DNA of 64,000 nucleotides from Erythrophleum ivorense (GCA_026724425.1 JAIUCV010000001.1:4784001-4848000), one strand, 5' to 3'; shown: positions 11,830-25,700, counted from the first letter of the stretch. Notes: a model not told the origin generated them from the letters alone. Program-made: numbers and translations.

Positions 11830-13073
11830 AGAATGAGAAGCCTTGGCCTGTAAACGAAAGAATTTTGGGCCATGAAGATCGACGATCCAATTGTTCAGGT
11901 AGACCCAATTAGAAAACCCTTTCTAAACTGTAAAGCCCCGCAGGAACCGACATTCTCCCTCCCAACGTTGGAAGAGGTTTCCAGAACTCAGTTGTCCTGT
12001 GAAACCCTTTAAAACGAATTTCTATGCGGGAGTCTAGCTTATTTTATTCTTTGTCGGTCCTGGGCGATCATCACGATTTGCAGGTTCATTTCTTGCACTG
12101 CATCAAACTTTTTTTTCTTTTTATTGATAAAATTCATGCATACAGAAAAAAAGGAAAGGAAAATGAAAAATTGTTTTGCTGGGTTTTTAATTGCTATTTT
12201 TCTTGTCCATCTTTCATTTTGTTTCAGAATAAATCACGGTGTTTTCCTTTTCACGCAATTCTTGTTATGTTTCTCTCTCCTTCATGTTTTGATTTGAATG
12301 TGATGGGATGATGTGTTGGCCTCTGGGAAAAAAGCAGGACGAAGAAATAGAAATTTTGGGCTGGGGGTCGTGGATTATGTTCATCTGGGTCGATGGGAAA
12401 TTAGAAATTGAAATTTTCTGATCGCTGAACCAAATGTTTAACGTTTCTTTTTATTTGCATCCCTTTTCCATCTTGCACCGTCATCTTGCTGTCTCCATTT
12501 TTTTTTTCCGCAATTCCATTGTGATAAAATAAGTAAATCCCTTTGAATTACTTTAAGATTCCTTCCCACCAAACATATGATATTTCTGCTTGATCCTAAA
12601 TTTTAGGAAAATCTCTACATAGCTCGTAACGTTCTGTATCCATTATAATCTTTTCATCTGAATCTACTAAATTGCATGAATGTCAAAATGCTTTTTCCCC
12701 CTTTAAGATTCCCTTGGTTTGGGTTTGGCTTTCTGTCTATGGGATTTTTTGCTTGGTCCTAATTTCTTATTGTTCAACTAGGAGATTAATTAATTATGCC
12801 CTGGAATTCGGAAATTACTTTTTTAGTTCATTGCATCACACCCTTACAAACGTGTCAAGGCAGGAAGGACCCATCAAACTTGATAATGCTCCCTCCCGTT
12901 TTCCTTAAATCTACAAAAATGTCATTTGAAAAACAATAGCTGAAAGCTCTTATCAATTTTCAGCATGCATTTGTGTAACAAAGACCATTGTTAATTATTT
13001 TTTGTTTGAAACTGGTAATTTATTGTGTCTTATTACTCAAGCAGCTACCATTAGTCAGCTCTTCGCCTTCAAA
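11830..13073 (+). promoter_or_regulatory. Probable promoter, 5' UTR exon and 5' UTR intron of the YL1-like gene
   Basis: About 11830-12085 is relatively GC-rich and lacks long reading frames. It ends in ttgcag followed by gttcat near 12083, a plausible donor for a leader intron. A matching acceptor could be the pyrimidine-rich stretch before cag near 13042 (ttactcaagcag). The interval between is T-rich, as plant introns are. This is inferred only from composition and splice-like sites; transcript data would be needed to place the transcription start. Confidence 0.4.
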
Positions 13074-15471
13074 ATGCTGACATCAACAAGTAATGTTGCC
13101 GCTTCCCCTCTATTACGAACAGGTACATGGATTTTATATATTTTAGCTAGTTTTATAATACAATGTTGTAACTCAAAAGTATGCTTGTTGATAACAAAAG
13201 CATCAGAACATGATCCCTACCACCTCTTGTTTTCCATACCATAGTACGGGCTAAAGCTCCTCAGAAATTAAGTAAATGTGTATTTTATATTTCTTTATGC
13301 AGTTAGAAGTCTGTACCCGACAGGGGCTGAGCATACTGGACCTAACCTAGTTCATATGCAAGCCTCACCATGTAATATAAGAAGAGGACAACTTCGAATT
13401 GCTAAATCTCAAACTCAGTCACGTCATATCAGATGTGCTGCTGCTTTGGTAAGCTACATTTTGCATTTTTTTGTGTTGATTATTTATTTGTTCTATGCTG
13501 TAAATTTTTTTTTATTGATTTTTTTCCCCCTATTCTGATTGGAAAGTTTAAGTGTTCTGTTATATTGAAATGCAAGAGTAGTACGTATTGACAGTTATAG
13601 ATATTATAACGAGAGGCTCAATTATTCTTTCACGGAGAGATGTTGACATTTGGGGTCATTTGGGGTTTTGTATCAAGTGATGTCCTGCATGTTATTAATT
13701 TTTCTATTAAATTCTGTGACTTTTAAGATTGAAGTGGTAGTTGATTGTTGGTTGTCAACTTGATTTTCGGTGTCCATGAATCGTCCAATCTTGAAAGTTT
13801 ATATTGATGCTTATGATATTTCGGGCAATCTATAAACAATCAAGAATAGTGGTAATGCCGGTGATTTATTTCTGGCAATTGCTTAGTTCTAAATATTCTG
13901 ATGTCCTCTCCTATGCTTCTTGCAGAATGCTAGATGTGCAGCAGTGCAAACCCAACCTGTAACAAGTGAATCTCGGACAGTTACTCTTACTCCTGGTAAT
14001 AACCTCATTCTGTTATCAACTTACGCAAAGCAGCATTGTTGCGGTGAATATACATTGTGGCTCACTCAGATTACTAATTGTATCTAGTTTGTTGGTGCCT
14101 GGGATGCATTGAACATTTATAATGGAATACCTTTTAAGCCATAGAATTTGCAATTTACTTCTGGCCTGCACTATTTCTTTTTTCTGGTAAGAAAAAATGA
14201 TAATGAGGATAGGTTACTCTCGCATTATGGGTTAAGGTGCCAGTGGCGTGCTCGGGCTGGCACTTCTACCTGCCTTGCTTTTCAATGTTTTAGCCCTTTT
14301 CATTTGCTAACTAGTCATCATGTCCCTGTTGATCTTTTTATCTTTGTTGTGTAACTTGCAATCTTTTTTTTCCCCCTTCCTTCTCTTCTTCCACACGTGT
14401 CTGTTTGTCTGTCTTTAGGGGTTTTCCTTCCCACAAGCATCTCCGTCCGTCTTCCTGGGATATGCTATATGGAAGTTTAAGAGTAGTAAGTAGATGATTC
14501 TTGTAAAGAACAAGGAAGAGTCTATATATTGTTGAGTGCTAAAACATTTGCAAGATTAAATGGACATTTTAATACAAGTTTTAATAACTTAAGTAAATTA
14601 CATTGTTAGTAGAATGATAACCCCAATACTTTTAACTGTCATTTAAAGTTCATTTTATACAGCCTTATTGCTTTTATTTAACCATTGTGACTTTTGATGG
14701 GAAGCATCTCTTGTTTAAATTTGAGTTTTATGAAAGAGAAAATGTTAAATTAAATTGTGTGTGATATAGAGAGAGAGACCTCTTTCCTGGGCTTATAAGA
14801 AAAACAGTAAAAAAAAAGGATATAATTTCATGTACAAACGGGTTTCTTATTTAATCAGCTATAGTTGCCAAAGGAGAAAATTTTTTAGACCCTCAAATTC
14901 TTGCTTCGTTGGAAAGTAAATAGATCATGGTTTTCTCAAATCCTTACCCGTAGAGGCATGAGGCACGGGCGATAAGAGAAATACGTAATCATGTGAAACT
15001 TGAAATATAGCATCATGTCCGATGCATGTGTCTGTACCCCCATGTAACACGAGGTTTTTCTTTTTTTTTTTTTTAAAGTATTGGTACTTTATAGGTCACA
15101 TTTATTTTCAGAACCTTTTTCATCGACGTCAGTTTGTCTTCTGGCCTTAATTATCTCGTGTCTTATTTCTAAGTTTTGAATATTTTTCCTTTCCAATGTC
15201 ATTATACAAACATTTTCTGCTAGAACATCTCTTGTGATATTTTCAAATAGTAGATAATGGTTCTGAAATTCCAGGTAAAGCGAAGACCCCTCAACTTGAC
15301 GACAGCGGGCCTGGGCTGCCGCCGTTTAGAGATGATGGCAATGGTGGTAATGGAGGGGGAGGTGGTAAGTTTTCGGGTGGGCTAGTCCTTTTGGGTATTC
15401 TTGGTGTCTTGGACGTTTTGAAGGAGATAGAGAGTGAATGGCGTCGCAAGGATGATGATAGGAGAAGTTGA
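13074..15471 (+). CDS. YL1: YELLOW LEAF 1-like chloroplast protein, four exons, 153 aa
   Basis: Exons 13074-13122, 13303-13448, 13926-13995 and 15275-15471, all with GT-AG introns, join to 154 codons. The N-terminal 65 or so residues are rich in Ser, Arg and Ala and poor in acidic residues, like a chloroplast transit peptide. A conserved middle follows (LNARCAAVQTQ, then SRTVTLTPGKAKTPQLDD), then a Gly/Asn/Asp-rich linker, a hydrophobic C-terminal segment (SGGLVLLGILGVLDVLKE) and a charged tail. This architecture matches the small plant family named after rice YELLOW LEAF 1, reported to act in thylakoid ATP synthase biogenesis and chlorophyll accumulation. That role is family knowledge, not visible here. 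The hydrophobic segment suggests membrane attachment. The first Met gives a very short first exon, which fits the family start as I remember it. The assignment is from memory of the family pattern, so it is good rather than certain. Confidence 0.8.
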
Positions 15472-18400
15472 GGCAAGAGATTTGGGAAGCAGATCCTCTG
15501 CGGTCACAGTAGCGACTGCTTGAGGTGCAGTCAAAAATTACACAGTGAGAGACCAGAAAATGATACTGTGAGGGACTAAAATCCTTAACTGACAAAAATT
15601 TTATTTGGGAAAGAATTACACTGTACGAGACCAAAAATCATATTGAGGGTTTAAAAATTTTAATTGTAAAAGAAAATCATATTTCATATTATGAAACACA
15701 AGATTTATTCAGTTTTTCCTTTCATTCTTCTTCAGTACTGTTTAAAAAAGACGTCTCGTAATTAAAAACTTTAATTCTGTGCAGTATAATTTTTTGTACC
15801 TCTAATTTTTGTGATCGGCTTCTATAGATATGTTTGTAGTACGAGGAGGTTAGTGATCAGGTCTAAATTGCCTTTGGTGATGTACATTTTGTAAGGGATT
15901 TTTCTTAAGATGAAATATTCAATGCTAGGTAATTAAAAGCTTGTTTGGTTTTTTGTATTTAGAATAGTTTTTTGTTTTTAAAAATAAAAAAATTGTTTGA
16001 TAATGTGTTTTAATATTATTTTGTAAAATAGAAAAATAGAATTGTGTTTTTGAAAATAGATAAACAAAATATTTTGTTAGCTTTTATTTTGCAAAATTAA
16101 AGAAAAAATACAAAATAGTGATTTTTTAAAATAATGATTTAAATAGGTTTTTTTAATTTTTTTGTTTTCAAAATTTATTTTAAAAAATATCTCTTTTAAA
16201 AATATTAAAATTAGAATAGAATTAAACAGTTTCTAAATTAGCTCGTTTTTAAGGTTTTCTTGGCAATTGATGTTAGTCATTTATATATACCTTAGCCCAA
16301 GTTTTAAAAATAACACAAATGCCCTGGCGTTAACACTATTTAATTTTAAATTTCTATGTAATGAATTATCAATTTTTTTCTATTATTATATTTTTATCAG
16401 ATAAAGAAAGAGGAAAATGCATTTTATACCCCTAGGTTAAGCGTAAAATGTAATAAAATATTTTCTTAAACTTTTGAGTTAAAATTAAAGTGCTAACTTT
16501 TATTTAAAATTAACTGTAAACAGTATACATGATCTTTATATTGCCTTTTACATCTATATCTTTAACTTGATGCTAGCATATGAAATTGTTGAAATGAAGA
16601 TGTAATTGTTTACGGTTAATTTCAGTTAGAATTTGACTTTCATTTTAGAAAGCAAAATGTAATCTTTTTAAAAAAATTAAAAATTGAAAATACTTAGCAT
16701 ATGTTAAGTAAATGAATTCCTTAAAATGGGAAATTTATAAAAAATATTTGCCGCCTTAAATAAATGACATAGGGGTATTTGTAGTTTACCTTATTTAACA
16801 GTATTTTGTAATACTTAAAAAGCTCAAATGTCATCATAGACAAAAATTTCCCTGAATTTTATAAATTTAGGCAATTATATTATTGTTAATATTTATAATT
16901 TTTGAATTTTTAAATGGGGTGAATTATTCATTTGTGAAAATGGTGATCTTTATATGATGTCATGATTAATTTAACTCAAAGTAGTCAAGTAGAAGTAGAT
17001 AAATAATTTTGTTATAATTTCTAATAATTTTAAATATTATTAATTAAATTTAATTTTATTAGTTTAATATTAAATTTAAATGTTTGACTTAATTTTTTGG
17101 ATAGGATAATTTTTATTGTTTTAAAAACCATAAAAGTCGTTTGATAATACAGTGGAAAGGAATTTTTGTTCTTTCTTATTTTTTACAATGTTTATTATTA
17201 TTATTATTATTATTTAATAATATTTTTTTTTGATTTTTTTCAGTAAAGATATGAAAGTAGTTTTTCATTCATTTTTTATTTTATTTTTATTTTCATATCT
17301 ATTATTGTGTATACTAAACGAGGCAACTTTTCAAGGAACATTCCTTTACTCCCTTTTTTATAACATTGTCAAACAAGCCGGCCCAACCTGAAATGGGTCA
17401 ATTACAATATAATCGTATTGGATTGCGCCAACTGATTTAATAAACACCCCTGTATCTTCATATCTGCTTATCCTGGCTAGATGGCCAAATTGTTTGTTTT
17501 TTATTTAAATTTTAATTATGACAAAATGACATTTTTAAATTTTAAAGACTCATACGCTGACTAATTTTTGAGACCTAATGTTAAATAGCTTTAACAATTC
17601 AGAAGTTTAATTTTTATTTTAGTCAAAACTCAAATTTTAAATCCCGTATTCTCGACTGTAATCTTCATAAAAAAAAATGGTCAGTAAATAAAAAAACGCA
17701 CTATAACTCATAATTTGAGAATGTGTAGCACCTGAATTCACTTTTTAACAACTGTCTTTGATGAGCACTTAAATTTCTCCATTCATAATGAGTCTGATGT
17801 ATGCACATTATAGAAGGGTTCGTATGATTAACCCTTTTATAGACTATAAATAAATAAATAAATAAATAAAACTATAATTTCTCCATTCACAATTAGTTTC
17901 TTTACCCCAAATTTACCTTTTTTTTTAAATGATAGTACTTATGAGCACATTTATAAATTAGAGTAAACGTCATTAATTATAAAATATTTAACTTTAATGT
18001 TATTGATCCTAAGCGTGGGATAAATTTATTTGAGTGTCGTATTCCATAAATAATGTGATTAGGGCTAACCAAGAATGTTTTTTTAACAATTTGAAATGAT
18101 AATACATTTCTCGGTGAGATTTGATAGGAAGAATGGCGGTAACACCGACAATCATCACTCTATGCAAAATCATTTAATGAATATTTTAATTATAATATTA
18201 TCATGTTTCATTAATCTTTCAAAATAAATACTTTTTATTATTAAAAGAGTAAAAAAAAAATTAAGAGAGTAAGTAAAAATTTTTTAAATAATTATGATAA
18301 TTAATAATTGAGTGGAGATACCTTTGCCATAAAAAAAAATAACTTTCTAGTTTTGCTTTTACTTCAAAGATGCAGTTTCAATTTCTCCTTCTCATGGCAG

Positions 18401-19550
18401 AAAAAAATACTCATGTTATTATTCAAATGTTTTTTCTTTTCAGAAATAAATTGACCAAACAATACAAATTTTTTAAATAAGTACATTTATGAACAAATGA
18501 GGAGCTTCCTCAAGCACAGAAGATTGGTCCAAAAAGGGGTAAATTTCAGTGCTACTAACTCATTTTTCTCTCCATTTTCAAAGGACATTGGAGAAGAACA
18601 AGAAAAAATCCAAAACAAATCACAACACAACACGTGAGAAGTACAGTATTGGTATGACACAAACATTGCGACTTGTTTGCTACAAAAAAAATTATGTATA
18701 AAAAATAAAAATAATTTTATAAATAAAAAATATTTATAATACTTTTAATTTTAACGATTAAGTAATAATTAAATAATAATTAATATATAATATTAAATAA
18801 TAATTAAAAGCGCAAAATTAATATTTTCACACATTTTTCATTTTCATTTCACTTGTGCTCACCAAACTTACCCTGCAAAGTGATACACGGTAGATTTGAT
18901 GCTATTGCTTCATTTTTTATTATTATATCTATACTTATTAATTACATGAAAGTCAAATTTAGCTCTATAAATATGATTGATAAGCATAATTAAATTAATA
19001 CATTTAATAAAATTAATGAAATATTATTTTATATTTGATAATTTATTATATCATAATTAAAATTCATAATAAATTTAAATTTATAATATCATCACTCAAA
19101 TATATATAAAAGAGTCATTTAATATACAAAATTATTAAGAATGAAAATAAGTATAAAAAACAATTTTATATATAATAAATAACTCTTATATTCTTATTTT
19201 AAAAAACTAATATGTTAAATAATTACTATAAAAATATAATAAATATTAATATGTTAAATATAATCATTATAAAAATATAAATATAAAAATAAAATTCATT
19301 TACCATGCTCGCAAGTGTCTGATAACAATTAGATGTAAGAGAATTTTATTTTAGAAATATCATTGGCCATGCTTGGAAAGAGTACAACATGGATAGAGTA
19401 CAGGATATAAATATTGTGACATAATGACTCACGTAATACCAAGTGTTTGTATCAGTCCATGTTTGAATAGATAATCGTGCAGTTTGGGTACCATCCGCAT
19501 CTAGTATTTTTAATACCAACCTGGTACACATGATTGCTTCATTTCTCATG
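15472..19550. other. AT-rich intergenic region with hairpin-type repeat candidates
   Basis: No gene is seen. 15480-15700 may be the YL1-like 3' UTR. Inverted-repeat elements are visible at about 16440-16690. There are weaker candidates at about 15940-16290 and 17125-17390. A short dispersed repeat at 17771-17890 recurs near 37783-37862. (taaa)n occurs near 17845-17870. 18640-19310 is almost pure A/T. Confidence 0.55.
16440..16690. mobile_element. MITE-like inverted repeat
   Basis: The left arm (about 16448-16540, containing aaaattaactgtaaacagta) is complementary to the right arm (about 16598-16665, where the plus strand reads ttacggttaatttcagttag). The arms are imperfect and about 70-90 bp, separated by a short AT-rich loop. 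There is no coding capacity. This is the structure expected of a foldback/MITE element. Terminal boundaries and a target-site duplication were not resolved. Confidence 0.55.
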
Positions 19551-20261
19551 TTAATCATGGGATTCATAAGCTTGGAGAGCTTCACCAGTTAACCTGCAAA
19601 TCCTCCATTGTTGAAAGACCTTAGCACCCATGTTCTCATAAAACTTGATGGCATTCACGTTCCAATCCAGCACCGTCCAAACCACGATCCCATACTTCAT
19701 CTTCACCGCCTGCTTCGCCACCTCCGATAGCAGCTTCCTCCCGAACCCTTTCCTCCTATACCTCTCTCTCACAAACAAACTCTCCACATAAAACCCGGGT
19801 TCCCCCAGAAACCCCGAAAAATAAGGAAAAAACAGAACGAACCCAGCCACCACAACGTCGTCGTTTCCTCCCGATCTGAACGCCTCCCTCTCCGGGTCTT
19901 CGATCGGGAGGTCCAGATTCACGACCTGAACCGTGGGCGTGTAGAAAGGGTTCGGGGGATCCGAATCGGAGGGGAAGGGTTTGGAGGAGACTTCGAGGAT
20001 GAAGATAGTGAAGGACTGGAAGGGCGGGAGGGAGGTGTTGAAGAGACTGGAGGAGAGAGACGACTCGGTGGCGGAGAAGAGATGGGTGAGGCTCTCGAAG
20101 ACAGCGAATTGATGGATGAGCTTGTGGATGCGAGGGACATCAGAGGGAGTGGGGAGACGCACACGGGAGAAGAGAGGGTGGCCCAGTGCGGCGGACTCCA
20201 GTAATGCGGCCGCCGGTGTGGGAGCCGGCGATGGTGGCTGCGGCGGTGCGGTAGCGGCCAT
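19551..20261 (-). CDS. NATA1-like GNAT N-acetyltransferase, single exon, 236 aa
   Basis: A GCN5-related N-acetyltransferase that would transfer an acyl group (usually acetyl from acetyl-CoA) to an amine. Plant relatives include Arabidopsis NATA1/NATA2, which acetylate ornithine and diamines, and tyramine N-hydroxycinnamoyltransferases, so the true substrate is open. A Pro/Ala-rich leader (1-28) is followed by the family start PTPSDVPRIHKLIHQFA (37-53). The acetyl-CoA loop is RRKGFG (169-174) and the C-terminal signature is VVWTVLDWNVNAIKFYENMG (193-212). There are no introns and the length is normal for the family. The ATG at 20261 follows the same leader sequence seen at the two decayed copies (starts 26863 and 29802). 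The coding region is visibly richer in G and C than its surroundings. It is the only intact member of a three-unit tandem array. Confidence 0.92.
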   Translation of the reverse strand: MAATAPPQPPSPAPTPAAALLESAALGHPLFSRVRLPTPSDVPRIHKLIHQFAVFESLTHLFSATESSLSSSLFNTSLPPFQSFTIFILEVSSKPFPSDSDPPNPFYTPTVQVVNLDLPIEDPEREAFRSGGNDDVVVAGFVLFFPYFSGFLGEPGFYVESLFVRERYRRKGFGRKLLSEVAKQAVKMKYGIVVWTVLDWNVNAIKFYENMGAKVFQQWRICRLTGEALQAYESHD

Positions 20262-21166
20262 TGATTCGGCTGCGTGAAAATTGATGAATTCAGGGCTAGT
20301 TTGATAAGGTGTTAAGTTTTGATAGAACGAGAATGGATAAGAATTTTATAATCATAATTATATTTGGTATGATTTTATTTTTTTTATATTTAATTAGATA
20401 AAAATAACATAAAAATAAAATGATAAAAGAATTAAAAAATAAAAATATTTTTAATAATTATAAAATATAATAAAATATTTTATTTTTAATTATCAATAAT
20501 AATAAAAAATAATAAAATAATATGTTAAATTAAAATTTATTTTTAATTTACTTTTAATAAAAAAAAATTATTTGAAAAAGAATAAAATAATTTTAATTTT
20601 TTTTTATTCAATAATGCTCTTCCCTACTCAGTAAAATTTTTTTTCACTACAAAATAATGAAATGGACTCTCCCATATTAGTGAGAATATTATCTCTAAAA
20701 AAAAAAAATCTTTTACTTACCAAATAGATTTTTTCCTCAATCCTACTCCCCTCCCATCTCTATCACTCAACTCTTCCGCAAACCAAACGTGACCTCAATA
20801 ATATACTATTCGACTGGTTCTGCGAGAGCTTGATACTCGGTGCTTGGCAGTGGTGGGGATAAGAGATTTTTGTCATTTTGGAAATAAGGGGACAATTTTG
20901 CATTCAACATGATAGTGATGTTTGTGTTTTCACAAGTTTACAAAACTAATGAACTACCTTTGTGGAGAAAAAAATTTGCAAAAATGTGTACAAATAAAAA
21001 TAATTTAAAATAAATAAAGAAGTAACTATTTTGAATTTGATATCTACATAATTGTTGTAGCTATCTTCTTTTATTTCTCCAACAAATTAAAGTTTTAGCT
21101 GTGAAAATAATAAAAACTTTTCAATAATAATATTATATAGCGTAGATTATATTAATTTTCTTTTAT

Positions 21167-21510
21167 AAAATTTGATTAAATTAAACTTGATGCTATTTTT
21201 ATTTCAAAATTACTTTTTTGATATTTGATATATATTATAAAAATCTCCTTTATTATTTACTTTTATCAATTAAGTTAACTTTATGCATGATATATATTTC
21301 TTCCCAAAAAAAACACTTAATTATTTTTATTATAATATTAATATTAAATAAAATTACATTCTTATATTAAGGTTTAACATCAACTTATTAACAAAAAGTA
21401 TATAGCCAAAAGAATTTTTGTAATATATATCAAATATCAAAAGAGTTGATGAATATTTTTGAAATAAAAAAGATATCAGGTATAATTTAACTAAACCTTA
21501 AGAGAGTGAA
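21167..21510. mobile_element. Foldback (MITE-like) element
   Basis: The left arm about 21167-21262 (contains ttttgatatttgatatatat) and the right arm about 21400-21505 (contains atatatatcaaatatcaaaa) are inverted copies of each other. The loop is about 140 bp and AT-rich. There is no coding capacity and no target-site duplication was resolved. Confidence 0.6.
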
Positions 21511-21654
21511 TTTTTATATATATTTTAATTTAAAATTTTTATATACATAAATATGTTTTCCCTCTCTCTATTAGTTTAATTCTAAATCCTCCCTGGCTAT
21601 TGAAGTTTTAAAAGTGTCATAGTGTGCCACGAATTTTTATTGAACAAGTAATAT

Positions 21655-21900
21655 CCTAGTCCCAGACAAAGGAGATGAAACACATTGCATTAAAACGATA
21701 AAAACAGATACTAGCTAGAAAGCCTATACACTTGATTTTAGTCAAAAAGATGGGAAGGGTGCAATGAAACATTTCATCGCGTTTAAGGGGAAATATCAAA
21801 TGATGAATATTAGCCGTGGTAGGTTCCACACATTCAAGTCCGACTGGGATCCACTTGACTAATGCCTTATACACTGCGTCTTAGAAATATGAGACATATA
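21655..21900. repeat. Segment X, copy A, of the NATA tandem unit
   Basis: Shares the ordered words aaacagatact, tatac(a/c)cttgat, tagtcaaaa.g.tgggaag and gaaatatcaaatg with 29850-29935. In both places the segment lies upstream of a NATA-like start codon. It is read as part of the same ancestral duplication. Confidence 0.65.
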
Positions 21901-22075
21901 TTTTTGAAATGAAATTTTTAAGTAGGATTTTTGTATATTTTTTAAAATTTTTTATTAAAAACATAATGAGTAAATTATTTTTATACTTCAGCATCATCTT
22001 TTTAAAAAAGGTTATATATATTATCATATTTTTATTAAAAAAAATCCGAAAAAGATATATTGTACGCCACAAGGA

Positions 22076-22376
22076 ATGTAACTATACATCTACAGCACCA
22101 AAAGAATGGCAAATCAACAAAAGTAGGCTAGTAAGATTATGACCAACCACAATTGGCAAAATACAAAAAAATTCTGACCAACCACTAGGGATAACAATTT
22201 TGGCCCAAGGTTGTTCCAACTCGGCTTGCCACAACCTGATTGATTAGATAGTGTAGCAAGTTCAGGGAAAATCCTAATGGATGTTTAGGTTTAGGATAAG
22301 GTTGGAGCATACATGTCTCAATCTATTTTTCACTCCAAACTCATCTTTTTTTTTTTAGCCAAAAGAACCCGTCCCA

Positions 22377-22415
<39 letters not shown>

Positions 22416-22780
22416 GTTCTAAGTATTTATTATTTAGTCAATTATTTAATTTTATTCAAATTTTAATACCACTTTATTGTTTTATTTGTCTACTTCAGTG
22501 TTGCATTTTACAAATATGTTTCATTTTTATATTGAATTTATTATAAAAAATTACTTTATTATGCGTCAATTCTCGTAAGGCTCAACTATAAGAAAGAAAT
22601 AAAAAATCTCACAAAAATATAAAACGAAAATGAGACAAATTATAAATAAACAAAATAAGGACGTATAATAATAATAATAATAGTAATAATCCATTCTAAT
22701 CTATCCTATTGCCATCCCTAGCAACCATAACATGAAAGCACACTCCTATTTAGAGCTTTCCCTCCTCTGCTGTCTATCAT
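22076..22780. repeat. Segment Z, copy A, of the NATA tandem unit, interrupted by an insertion
   Basis: 22076-22160 and 22735-22780 match 31424-31555 (words agcaccaaaagaa, ggcaaat.cacaaa.gtagg, atgaccaacca, agagctttccc). In this copy the match is split by the element at 22185-22721. The partner copy lies about 240 bp downstream of the ELF6-like stop codon, so this segment was copied from ELF6-flanking DNA or the reverse. Confidence 0.65.
22185..22721. mobile_element. Non-autonomous element with short terminal inverted repeats
   Basis: The left end reads ctagggataacaat and the right end, reverse-complemented, reads ctagggatggcaat. The element interrupts segment Z, which is uninterrupted at 31424-31555, so it is a genuine insertion of about 0.54 kb. 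Inside is an (AT)n microsatellite at about 22380-22411. There is no reading frame of note. The ctagggatggcaa end is a common plant MITE terminus, from general knowledge. Confidence 0.65.
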
Positions 22781-25700
22781 ATATCATATATATCAACTAT
22801 GGGATAAGATTGTCTCCAGTTTGAGTGCGAACATGATCTTTTAGTTGTGAGAAGAAATTTTTTTAACAAAATATATTTTTCATCTTTTTTTGTTTTTAAT
22901 TTTCAAAGTCTGATGCTCTCACACACAACTGGATGATCCAGTTGCCACCTCAACGGAAGAGAAACTGCACCCATCAACTATATACCCGCCTTGAGCAATT
23001 ATACTATTGTCAGAGGAAAAAGGAGACACCTACAAGGCTCTAAGCTATTTTAATAAGAGAAAATTGTAAACTATTATGATTCTTCCCCAGAAAGCGGGAT
23101 TAATGGGTACATGAAAAATATAATTAGGCCATTTGAGCTAATGATGGATCCACCAATCTTAGTATTATAAGTTAATTTAGTTAATATCATTACCTTTTGT
23201 TTGCATGTTTATATGCATGTATAATTTAGTCTTATTCATATCCATCTTAGAAACTCAGAATCTCATATTAACTGTATTATCTTGTTAAAATCATTTCTCG
23301 CAAAATGCATGGTCTCCATGCTAATTTTTTCCTTCAGTAGTGGTGTCTCGAGGTGTTATCATGCCTTTTGCAATTTATATTCTACAAGTTAATCTCCCAA
23401 TTATTTCGTCCTTCACGTATTTACTTCAACTTTATTTGCCTTCGCTCATGCTTAAATATTGTCGACCATACTACTAAAAATAGTGACTTTTGCCATGATA
23501 GCTTAACTACAGTTAAGCTAATTACGACAAAGTTAAATTCTAACCTCATTTTATTCAACTACAGTTAGGATTATGAGTTTTAATTGCAATTAGACCCCAA
23601 GAATTTGATTGCAGCTTTCCAAGATCACGGTTCTTGTAAGAAGAGCAAACAGTTACCCAACTTAATTTTACAATGAATGATAAAAAATCAGAGAAGAGAC
23701 AATTGAAGAAAAAGGAAAAAAAAGAAGAGAAAGATAGGAGAAGACAGGAGAGAACGAGACCAAAGAAGAAAGAACAATAGGAGGGAAGGTCACGAAGAAA
23801 TGAAATAATTTCAAATTAAATAGAATAGGAACAAATGAAACAGAAGAAGAGAAGAAATATGGAGAAGAAGAAGAAATGAAAACGAAAGCCAAATGCAATG
23901 AAAGCGCAATGAAAAAGTAGTATATATAGAAAATAAAAGGTGTGAGTGAAAAATTTGAGCTCACGCTTTCTTTTATTTTCAAATAATTTCACTTTCAGTT
24001 CATATCTCATGTCTTCTTTCAATATGTTAAACTTTTTTTAATATTAAATTTACAAAAATTTAAACATGAGAGAATTAATTATTAGATAAAAATAATCAAT
24101 TACAAAAAATATGAAAAAATAAAATTCAATACATATATTTTTAATATTAATATATAATTATCTTATTTAACACATATTATGTTAAATAATATGTTTTATA
24201 AAAATTATAAATTTTATTTAAAAGGTATATTTTTTTACAATATTATTAATCATATATATTTACTATTTAAATAATGATTTTTATTGAATAATAAATTTTA
24301 ATATATTAATATATTTGTCCTACTAAATATCAATAGGATAATTTGATTGAAATTCAGTAGGAAAAAAATCCAACCAAGATTCCAGTCAAATTATCCAAGA
24401 GAATATCAGTTGAAAAAAAATCCGTGTTGGATTTTATCCAACTAATATTCATGGGAATTTTTTCAACCAACTTTTAGTCAGATTTTTTTTATAAAATTCG
24501 ACTGAATTTTAGTTGGATTTTCAAAATTTTATATTTAATATGTAATTTAATATTAATATACACACAATATATATATACACTATTTATTATATTTTAATGA
24601 TATAATCAAATAATTTAACTATATATATATATTAGTTTAACAATATTTTATAAGAAATATTCGACTACTTGTTAGTGGATACGCTTGCCAAAAACTGTTG
24701 ACAATTGTAACTTGCAGCATTTATAGCCTTATAATTAGATGAAAATATTATTAAAAAAATTTATATTTCCATTTGAAAAGGCAGTGGAAAATTGATCATC
24801 AAAAGAAAAAACATGCTGATGGAAACACTCAAAAAGTTTAGTCGCTTTTAGCTAACATGGTTGCAGTGGATTAAACAAAAGAAAAATATCCCAAGCAAAT
24901 TGGAAAAAGAAGAGTAAGAAATCATCAGCACAGTGCAATAGCAACCCGAAGATTAGAATTTAAAAGTACCTAGAAATAATTGTTCATCTCGCATGACAGC
25001 GAATTGAAAGAGCACAACACACGAACGTAATTGATTAGGACGAAAATAAAATCATTTTGCCCAATAATACAAAATGAAAAGACAACTAACCCTTATCTTT
25101 CCACGAAGTCATACTAATTCAAGTGAACAGGAATCATCAGACAAAACAAACACCTCTTAAAAGTTAGCACAAAAGATCGCTCACGAAAGCATCACTTTTG
25201 CCATTTAGAAACTCCAACTAATTCAAGAAAGCTCAAAAGATGCTTCTCTCTAAATCCATTTAGCTTGTCACCTCCCTAGCTGCTATAAGGGCAAGTGTTA
25301 TAGAAGTCTTGTAAGGCATGAGAATTTCATAGGCTAAGAACAATCTAATCTAATTCAATAAGATTTAAAGAATTCAATGGTTATAATCCATCAAATCATG
25401 TGTAATGAATTGACATAATCACTTGTTTGCAACAGTACGACTCAAAACATCTCAAATATGAAAAAATACTTTGCTCAAATAACTTCTACCACTCCATTAA
25501 ATCACTTGATCCGAGTGTCATTGTTAAGTTATCTTTTAAAATTATATATATAGAACTCCCTTGTAGCCAAAGGGAACACCAAGAACTGATCTTAATACCC
25601 ATTTATTCTTTCTCCTTCACACAATGGTTTCTCTCTATCTATGTCGCAATCCCGCTCAAAACACTTATGTTTGTAAATATATGTTTAATATATATGTTAT

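Noticed and set aside
15291..15634. Two minus-strand frames with Ser/Pro/His runs
   Set aside because: Antisense of the Gly-rich last exon and 3' UTR of the YL1-like gene.
19919..20164. 81-residue Ser/Pro-rich frame
   Set aside because: Shadow frame inside the GC-rich acetyltransferase coding region on the same strand.
23668..24022. Two overlapping minus-strand frames, Phe/Ser-rich and hydrophobic
   Set aside because: The plus strand is a purine tract (ga/aag words). Its complement automatically reads Ser, Phe and Leu, so this is not evidence of a membrane protein.
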